In this document: in pieces, positions 45,409 to 52,691 of the stretch | Layout: every line of letters starts with the position of its first letter | Position numbering within the stretch: the stretch's first letter is position 1 | NCBI GenBank assembly: GCA_012932865.1 | Contig: SAXG01000147.1 | Coordinates: 1-52,691, forward strand | Direction: 5' to 3' | DNA from: Amylostereum areolatum | Taxonomy: Eukaryota > Basidiomycota > Agaricomycetes > Russulales > Stereaceae | DNA: 52,691 nucleotides | Made by a program: the position numbers and the translations under genes | Notes under the pieces: model-generated | What the model was told of the DNA's origin: nothing | Seen by the model: the letters and a program-made list of their open reading frames with translations, nothing else | Database searches by the model: none

Positions 45409-46284
45409 TCACATGAGCGGCACGTCGTCCTTCGACCCCTTTCCGTTCAGCTTGGAGTTCTCCAGCACGAACTTGCGTCTGGCGGCTTCCTGCTTGAGCT
45501 GGCGGGGCAGGAGGAAGAGCCCGAGGCCGTACAGCGACCACACGATCTGTCTGGTGGTCAGCGCGAGATGGGGGCCAGATGAACGGGAGGGGAGACTCAC
45601 GATAACGATCGCCAACCAGAAGTCCTTGCAGTGCCAGGTCACCGGATGCGCGTTGCCCGTCGCGAAAGCCCACTCGGTCCACAGCCCGTAGTGCGTCTGC
45701 CGTGAGGAGCCGTCAGTACGTTTCCCGACAGCGGAACACGAGACGGATGACGCACCTGCCACGACGCAAGGCCGATGATGGCCAACCCGAGGACGATATG
45801 CACATAGTTTTGCGGGGGCCGGGCGCCTGGGAAGCGGATGGGGAGCTTGACCCAGTGGATGAACGCGCCGAGGAAGACTTGCACGAGGTAGAGGATCAAG
45901 AGCGCGAGGCCACCTTTCTGCACCCGGTGTATCAGCCCAGAACATCTGGTGAGAACGGCAAGATACGAACTTGGTGCGGATCGCTGAAGTGGGGCGTGAA
46001 CCCTGCCTGGGTGGTCTGGTAACCTAGCGCGAACGCGGTGAAGACGAGCGGGCCCGTAACGAAGAAGTTGACGATGAAGTGCGGCCAGAACCAGCTGGTC
46101 TTATCGTCAGCAACGAGGCCAAGCGAGAAGGCGAGAACACGCACGAGTCGGTGAAGGTGCGCAGATAGCGCGCGGCGCCGATGCCCAGTGGGAGCGCCAC
46201 CATGAACGCGAAGAACGCGATGTGCGCGTGAATCCGCGCCTTGTTTTCAAACGGGGAGAGTGGGAATGAAACGGGTTCAGACAT
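45409..46284 (-). CDS. Cytochrome b561-type transmembrane protein
   Basis: Family members are haem b electron-transfer proteins with about six helices. The start at 46284 opens MSEPVSFPLSPFENKARIHA; HIAFFAFMVALPLGIGAARY is the first helix of the domain with its haem-ligand-type His. Further segments are FWPHFIVNFFVTGPLVFTAF, LALLILYLVQVFLGAFIHWV, NYVHIVLGLAIIGLASWQ, an exon with HCKDFWLAIVIV, and IVWSLYGLGLFLLPRQLKQE, then a charged tail. Five or six exons with short introns. No N-terminal DOMON domain is visible. Electron donor and membrane are unknown. Confidence 0.75.
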
Positions 46285-47727
46285 CTTGACGTTTGGGGGT
46301 GGGTGGGGGGCGACGGTACGATAGATCCGCACAGGACGACCTGGTTATTTGTAGGCGACGTCGTCGAGGAATCGTGCCCCACGGTCCTCAAGAACCACCG
46401 CCTGGCCGTTCACATGCGCCTGCGCAGCTGGCTATAAAGAGCGGGGGGGGTTTTGGCACGGGAACATTCGTCCCAGATGGGAAGAGAATGTCTCATGGGC
46501 GCGTATTATTGTACCTTCGAGGTCGGGGATGGGATCGAAGGCAGGGAATGAAGGCCGTGGGATGTGATACTCGGGACGTGGCGCTGACCGAGGGAATGTA
46601 AAATCGTGAAGTGAGTCCACTCGGAGTGTGCGCAGCGGTGCGTGGTCCTGTACTGTTCGCGAGCAGTCACTTCGGTTCTTAAGCCTTGAGACGAAACGTC
46701 AGTATAAGGCAGCTCTTCAGCATCGCTTAACGCACACACCGTGATGTTAAGGACCCGAGTGCAACAGATGTCGTCAGTAACGTCACCGCAAGGCTTGAGC
46801 TTGAGCTATTTGAAGCTTGGGGTTAAAATCCGCAGTGCTCAGGGTGCGAGGGTGTTCGGCGACGTCGGTTTCTTCGTGCGGCACCCAATAGCCGCCATCG
46901 GGATGTAATGCGCGGAATCCCGACGTCCCGTAGGAACGGGAGCATCAAGCGGACCGATTCAATATTCAACGAACGGTGGACCTTCTGAGCTCTGGAGCAT
47001 CTGGGTTTGTTGGTATGTGCTATGACGCCATGTAGGTCGAAACGCGGAGAGACGGGGGACTAGACAATGGACACCGGATGAGATGTCCAGAGTAATTTGT
47101 TGACTTCTGTTCAGTGCGTCGTCCTTCCGGCAAACGATGATATGATGGCGTTCATGGACCGTGAATAGAGCCGACAAGACGCGCCTTGGCGTTCTCTCTT
47201 TTCGCGCGCAAATTCTTGAAAAGGGTATTTAGGGCGTTGGTGGAGTGAGATGAAGGGTTTCTGCTGAAGGTGGAGTTATGAGCAGATTCTAGGAGGAGGA
47301 AAGATTATTGTACGCACTCGCGTTCCCCCCTACAATGCTGTCCGGTCCTTTGACCGTCAGGAGGCCAGCATCGACCTCAAGTGGGTGTCATTTTCGACGA
47401 AATGTATTTATTACTGAAATCGGGGGTTTTTGAGGGGGGACTTTGACTCTTGAGTAGTAGTCCGAAAAATGGCATCGAGCGGACACCATCTCCTTCAGAG
47501 TTTATTAATGGGGGTTTGATGTGTTTGAGATATAGACAGAACAAGGAAAGGTGGAGGTCGAAGTTACGACGAAGTGGACCATTGAGATCCATTGAGATGT
47601 TTTACTGGTGGCAGCCGCCGTTGTCCTCCGTTGTCGCCGACTGACTCTCTCACGGTCATTGAAACGCTAGGTTATCTCAGATCTGTCCAAATCTCTTCCC
47701 AGCTTCCGAGTCCCTAATTCCCCTAGC
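46285..47727. other. Intergenic region, no gene seen
   Basis: Scattered short ORFs without recognisable features. The stretch directly before 47728 (CTCTCACGGTCATTG onward) is a likely promoter/leader for the kinase-like gene. Confidence 0.45.
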
Positions 47728-49128
47728 ATGTCTGAAGAGGCTCACCCCACTACAGACCATCTCGCTACCTTTTTGAAAGCTGAACCCCCCGACACAGAAC
47801 CTCCTCTTTTTCTTGATGGGGGTCCCCTAGGAGAGCCGGGCCAACTTGGACAGTCTGAAAAACGTTGGTTGAAGATACTAGATTGGCTCCAAGGCTTGGG
47901 CTACACTTTCCGGGCTCGATATCAGCCAGATTGGGTACCTTCTTGGCTAGCATCGGGTAAGATATTCATCGACTGCGAGGATGGAAGGATTGTGCGTATT
48001 CTCGTCCACGACATGCAGACGATACTTACATCATGCGTTCCAGGCAGGGCCACTCATGGACGCGACACGAGCCTCGGACAGTGCTTTCGTTGCGTTGAAA
48101 TGGATTGACCGTCATTATTCTCCCTTTGAACCGGAGATATCGCGATTCCTTTCCGAACCATCGCTTTGAGATGACCCCAAGAATTACTGCATCCCCATAT
48201 TCGACATTCTTCAAGTCCCCAGCAACCCTGCCACGGAAGCTATCATCGTCGTTCCCCTCTTGAAGCGCGTGAACGAACCACGGTTCAAGACTTTTGGGGA
48301 GATCGTCGTGTTTTTCACGCAGATGTTTGAGGTGCGTCCTGTCGTCCATCCGTGTGGCGTATCGCCAATGGGGGCGTACCACAGGGTATACAATTCATGC
48401 ATAAACATGGCGTGGCTCACCGGTACGTGGCCCCTCTGTCGGTTATGACCCACACTCCATGGACCCTGTAGTGACTGCACTTTCAACAACATAATGATGG
48501 ACGCCACACCGATGTACCCTCGACCATGGCACCCCACCAACCCCGAGCGGCGGTGGGACTGGAAGGGGCGAGCGCATCACTATAGTTGGACGCAACGTCC
48601 GGTGAAATACTACTGGATAGACTTCGGTCATTCGCATCGATACAACCTCGCAGATGGCCCTCCACTCGAAAGGCCACAGCCAGGCGGCGACTACATGGCA
48701 CCTGAGCATGCCGAAGAACTTCTGGACACTCCTTGCGACCCATTCCCTACCGACATCTATTACTTGGGGAACTTGGTCTGTACGCACTATATCAAAGTGA
48801 TTTTCCTTGTTTATATGTATATGATTGTGCTGAAGACGAGTCCTAGAAATATGCTGGCCTAAACTTCATGGATAAACTTGTCGCGGACATGGTGCAGAAA
48901 GACCCTTCAAAGCGTCCCACCATCGACGAGGTTGTCACTCGTTTCGCCGATATCCGCCATGCACTCAGCCCGTGGAAGCTGCGCTCGCGCTTAATTTACA
49001 AGCGCGATAGCATCTCTCACCTGTGGAAGGCCCCGCGCCACTGGTTCATGACCGTCCGTTATGTCCTTGCCCAAACACCAGCTATTCCTGACGTCTACAT
49101 CAGCAAAACACCACTTACTTGGGGGTGA
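47728..49128 (+). pseudogene. Agaric protein-kinase-like gene with in-frame stop
   Basis: Exon 1 contains RARYQPDWVPSWLASGK, a signature before the kinase domain in an agaric-expanded family. Exon 2 has GPLMDATRASDSAFVALKWI (N-lobe Lys). Later exons give FMHKHGVAHR joined to DCTFNNIMMD (catalytic Asp), YYWIDFGHSHRYN (DFG), GGDYMAPEHAEELL (APE) and PFPTDIYYLGNLV. In exon 2 a TGA at 48167-48169 follows SRFLSEPSL and precedes DDPKNYCIPIFDILQ, where relatives read through. One base (CGA to TGA) would explain it. The last ten residues come from an inserted repeat element at 49096. It may be a decayed kinase, or the stop may be an error. Confidence 0.75.
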
Positions 49129-50728
49129 CCTTGGGGCCTTGGGCAAGTCCCTCAAGGGCCCAAGGTCCCAAGGATTTTGTCCTTGGAAAAGCTAGGTCAC
49201 TTACTGGCCCAAGGTCTGAGACATCTTGGCAAGGCTCCCAAGACCCCTCAAGTACATCACCCAGAAGCCCCCAGCCAGGCTCATATCCTCAAAGAATCTT
49301 GACCAGTACCCCCAAGTACCATAAGCAAAGGTTCAAGGGTTGATCAAGAACTGATTTTATCCCATATCATTGCATTTAGAATCAATAAAAGCATATTTAT
49401 TATTGTACTACTGGATACATGCATGACTAAACACATAGGAATGGATAGGTGTGTGGAAGGCGTGTGGTAGACGAGACGGACAAGACAGACAAGACAGACG
49501 TCGGGTGCGAGGGAACGGCCAGAGCGACGAGACGGAGGCGACGGGCGTAGCCACGCAACATCGCAGCGGCCGACACGAGCAACGAGGAGACACGGGCGAC
49601 GGGAATGGCGATGGGCGCGGCGAGCAGGTGAAGAGGACGACGAGGGTGGCGCGGGTGACGAGGGTGGTGCGGGTGACGAAGGCGGCGCGGTTGACGAGGG
49701 CGGCGCAGTTGATGAGGGCGACGCGGTTGACGAAGGTGGTGCGGGGTGACGAGGGCGGCGCGGGTGACGAGGGCGGCGCGGTTGACGAAGGCGACGCGGT
49801 TGACGAAGGTGGTGCGGGTGACGAGGGCGGCGCGGTTGACGAGGGCGACGCGGTTGACGAGGGCGACGGGCGCGATGGGAGCGGCGTGAGCGGCGAGGCA
49901 GCGAGAGCAGCGTGGTGTCAGCAATGACTAGTGCGACAGCACCAAGTTACGACACAGCTGACTAGAAGATGAGGGCGACAGAGGGGAGCCGATTGGACAC
50001 GGCGACAGACGAGGGAAAGCAAGCAAACTCGGTAGGATTGACTAGCTCGAGATAAGGAATATGTACAGCGAGAGCGAGCCTTATATACACAAGAGGAGAG
50101 AGACTTAGGTAAGCAACCAATACACGGCGATCAGTAAGCAGACCAAGTATAAGTAAGCAGTCGTATGTAAAAGAGCACAGCATGAGTCAGTATCGTACAG
50201 CATGAGTCAAGAGAAAGGAGTCAGACCCGGACCGAGATGAGTCACGTGGGTTCGGGCGGGATATAGATGAGCCGGGTCCGGGCCAAGGTGGAGCCGGACC
50301 GGTGATAAGTCGATAAGTCCTAAAGCGTGTAACCGATGTAAAGTAAAAAGAAAATTATAGACCGTTCATGACATGTGGGCGGCGAGGGTGACGTGGGTGG
50401 CGACGACGACGGGAGTGGCGACGACGACGGGAGAGGATGGTAGTGGTAGTTGAGAGAGAGTGAGTGACGTGGCGACAAGCGCTGAAGAAGTCGAACGTCA
50501 ATCACGTGACTAGACAGCACTTGAAATGTGCTAAGTCCATTTTGTCGGAAACCCCCAAGCTATACTCGAAAAATGAAAGCTTCAAAGTAAATACACACAA
50601 ATGAAAGGTCTTTCCCAAGGACCACAAAATAATGCAAGGTCACAAGCTATTCCAAGCCAGATTCCCCAAGTCCAAGCTGACTTCTCAAGCCCAAGGTTAG
50701 CTCCAGCAAATGGTGTTTTGCTGATGTA
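49096..50728. mobile_element. Small non-autonomous TIR element with internal minisatellite
   Basis: Both ends read inward TACATCAGCAAAACACCA, and related CCAAGG/CTTGGG words fill ~200 bp inside each end. The flanks are GTC on both sides; alternatively TA if the repeat is taken to start at CATCAG. No transposase is encoded. It sits in the last codons of the kinase-like gene. The superfamily is undetermined; a 3-bp duplication would fit CACTA-like elements. Confidence 0.65.
49630..49872. repeat. 18-bp (and 15-bp) minisatellite
   Basis: Units such as GTTGACGAGGGCGACGCG and GGTGACGAGGGCGGCGCG repeat about thirteen times. A long open frame across it (GDEGGAVDEGDA...) is a by-product of the repeat. 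Confidence 0.85.
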
Positions 50729-51026
50729 GTCGTATTTCATGTGCCGTCCAATTACTTCATCTGTTTACGTGTTGCTCTTCCCTACATTTGTATCACCCTT
50801 CACTCGGAGGTTGCGGCATCTTATGTTATACTACGCACCATGCATATTCTAGAAATATCCACTATAGGACGAATATTAACTGGCGGGCGCGAGTCGCTTT
50901 TCGTGCCACAAGGGATGGCAGTAATTAACGCACTAATAGATACAATTGTTGAACAGTCGGCCAATGCTTAGATGCCGACTTGCGGCAACCTCAACCAGCA
51001 CAATCATATCAATCGTACCCCCCTCA
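50729..51026. other. Flank of the TIR element, no gene seen
   Basis: This is probably the former 3' end or flank of the kinase-like gene; nothing is recognised. Confidence 0.35.
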
Positions 51027-52586
51027 TCACCATCGCTGGACAACCTCTGAGATGCTGGACATATCATAACCAGAGAATTCATTGACAAGGTCCGGCCCAT
51101 CAGAGTCGTCTTCGCTTTGAGCTTCTGCTTCCACGGTCACAGCAGCTTTGACAGAGGCATTGAGATGGACTATGAGCGGTAAGCACGGCGGGCAGTGGTC
51201 ATGCATCGTTGTGCGGCATTTTGGGGGACTGGATGTCGAAGCCTGGCCAGTGCCCGAAGCCTGATCTTCTTTTAACCGGGAAAATCTTGAACGAGAAGAT
51301 ATTGTGCCCCTGCAAGCGTCCAGTAATGTGTGCAATTCATCAACCCCGTCTGGGGGAGGGATGGTGATTAGCGAAAACAGATGCTATACACATTGAAGAT
51401 AAACGGACGAACTCGGGTCTAAGGTACACGTTAAATTTCCCAACTTTGTTTCCCATTCGACCTCCTTGACGCCTACATGATGGCCGTTCCACTGACGGAG
51501 CTGGCCGTCTTGAGAATAAGTTCGCGATGCAGGGAGGAGCCGCTAAAGTCTGAACTCACAGTCTTGCGCATTGGTGACGGAGATTGCGCGGTTTTCCCCT
51601 TCATACCGTCCTTTCCTGTGGTCCTGGGCCGCCTTGGAATGTTTCGGGATTGATCCTGCACAAACCGGTTGTCCGCCATTCATGTCGGGCAAATTAACCT
51701 CACTGACAGAGGAAATGCTTTGCGTATATCGAGTCCTCGGAAATTGACTGCCGGTGTAAACGTCAATATACTAACTGTTATCCCTATATCCAGGCCAATA
51801 CATACTCGCATGGTTCTCTGACCCCCCCGTGTCATATCGTTTAAGGCCAAGCGCTCGAAACCACCTACAGTCCCGCCGGAGCCTTTCTTTAGCAGATCCC
51901 AACTGAAATGCAACGCTACAGCCTCGCTGGTCCAGTAACTTTGCGGGGAAGAGTCAGAGAAAACCCCCGTTCAACTCACCTCTGTATTTGTGAAGATATG
52001 AGCGCATGTTGAGTCTCGGTCATAGCATCTTTATAGGTGCATGTAGTTATCGAGCGTGTCAAGACAAAACCGTTCCAGCGGTTTCGATCATTTCTTCGTG
52101 TGGTGTACCCGCAGCGATATCTGTCATTGCAATAGACGGCGTGATGCGGAGAGGGTTGATAGTAGCAGAGGGTGAAATGCGCGCATCTACGAAGTCTGGG
52201 GGCTGTTTCTAGTGGGCACCGACCATGCTAATCACAGGCATTAAAAGTAGCTTACTTCCTCGGGCAGCGCCTGCCATCCGGGTCGGCACTACCTTGGGAT
52301 TACTCTCGGACAACCTTGTATCGAGTATCAGCGCTCTCTTTGACCGGCGATGCACTGGCAGGATTCATTGATACGGTGACTAAGGTTCAAATCAGTGTTA
52401 GTCCAAGCGGGGAACAAAAGAAAACGCAACAGGAACAAGCTTCCTCTTCACCAATTGTGTGACGTTGGGGCGAAGAATAGCTTGAGAGAACCGGTCTGTC
52501 ACTTTCTGGTCGTCACTGTCAGTGCTTTCGTCCCGCTCCCACGGTCGTTTGTCAGAATGATAATTCAGTTCACATCCACAAGCCAT
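51027..52586 (-). CDS. Unrecognised multi-exon gene
   Basis: The 5' exon at 52586 opens MACGCELNYHSDKRPWERDE and ends at a GTGAAG donor (~52451); the next exon reads VTVSMNPASASPVKESADTR. Further protein-like exons on the same strand are PDFVDARISPSATINPLRIT, TSEAVALHFSWDLLKKGSGG followed by GGFERLALNDMTRGGQRTMR, and PRRPRTTGKDGMKGKTAQSP. The ALNDMTRGGQR stretch faintly resembles the region before the kinase domain in fungal FunK1-type kinases, but no kinase motifs are seen. The 3' end and several joins are unresolved. It is probably a real gene or a partial one. Confidence 0.4.
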
Positions 52587-52634
52587 CTACCCTCGTCCAC
52601 CTACGGGACACCCTCGTCTTTCTTTCCTCCAGCC

Positions 52635-52691
52635 ATGCCTGACGAAGAACCCCCTCATATAGACTATCTCGCCTGTCTTGAAAGGTGGCCC
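52635..52691 (+). CDS. Start of another kinase-like gene (cut by window end)
   Basis: The ATG at 52635 opens MPDEEPPHIDYLACLERWP, similar in layout to the kinase-like gene at 47728 (MSEEAHPTTDHLATFLKAEP). The preceding CCCTCGTCTTTCTTTCCTCC leader is promoter-like. Only 19 codons are visible, so identity is tentative. Confidence 0.45.
   Translation, partial: MPDEEPPHIDYLACLERWP

Noticed and set aside
49451..49927. Long plus-strand ORF rich in GDEGGA/VDEGDA
   Set aside because: It is a minisatellite translation; the repeat frame changes with a single extra base and there is no conserved start.

Overview
The window comes from a mushroom-forming basidiomycete (Agaricomycetes). The genes have many short introns (about 45-100 bp, mostly GT..AG). 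Intact housekeeping genes are recognisably fungal, and the repeat types (a KDZ transposon with a CxC2 cysteine cluster, an expanded F-box-like/LRR family, agaric kinase-like genes) are typical of that group. I saw no rRNA, tRNA or CRISPR. All gene models are hand-spliced, so exon ends may be off by a few bases.

Left part (1-11.8 kb): an RRS1-like ribosome-biogenesis gene entering from the left edge with several apparent 1-bp indels; a pepsin-type aspartic protease-like gene with a long Q/P/Y repeat tail; a sugar-transporter relic; an intact F-box-like/LRR gene; a 5'-truncated RRS1 duplicate; and the 3' half of a second F-box-like gene.

Middle (11.8-34.6 kb): two nested transposons. A hAT element (11812-34613) with near-identical 24-bp terminal inverted repeats and a perfect 8-bp target duplication (ATTGTGTG) splits the second F-box-like gene; its 5' half resumes at 34614. 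An ~18.1-kb KDZ element (15320-33430), with ~89-bp imperfect inverted repeats, sits in an intron of the minus-strand hAT transposase gene. Besides its transposase, the KDZ element carries at least five other probable genes. Three are paralogues: two, divergently transcribed from a 238-bp spacer, carry the same Zn2Cys6-type cysteine spacing, and a third lacks it. All three share an N-terminal domain with an intron at the same residue and in the same phase. The element also holds a large acidic/basic multi-exon gene, a ~365-bp inverted repeat with mirror-image ORF starts, and many tandem repeats rich in GGTCCGGA.

Right part (34.6-52.7 kb): a mostly conserved housekeeping block with TFIIB, a C9orf78/HCA59/Tls1-like protein, dynein light intermediate chain divergent from TIP41, a disordered hypothetical protein and a cytochrome b561-type membrane protein. 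It is followed by an agaric protein-kinase-like gene with an in-frame stop and a small terminal-inverted-repeat element inserted at its 3' end, an unrecognised minus-strand gene, and the start of another kinase-like gene at the right edge.

How the genes work together: the housekeeping genes are independent. The KDZ cargo genes are probably a co-mobilised set, with the transposase for movement and acidic, Zn-cluster and coiled-coil proteins of nuclear character whose role is unknown. Several frame disruptions fall in homopolymers or within otherwise conserved genes. They could be consensus errors or real decay, and each is noted.
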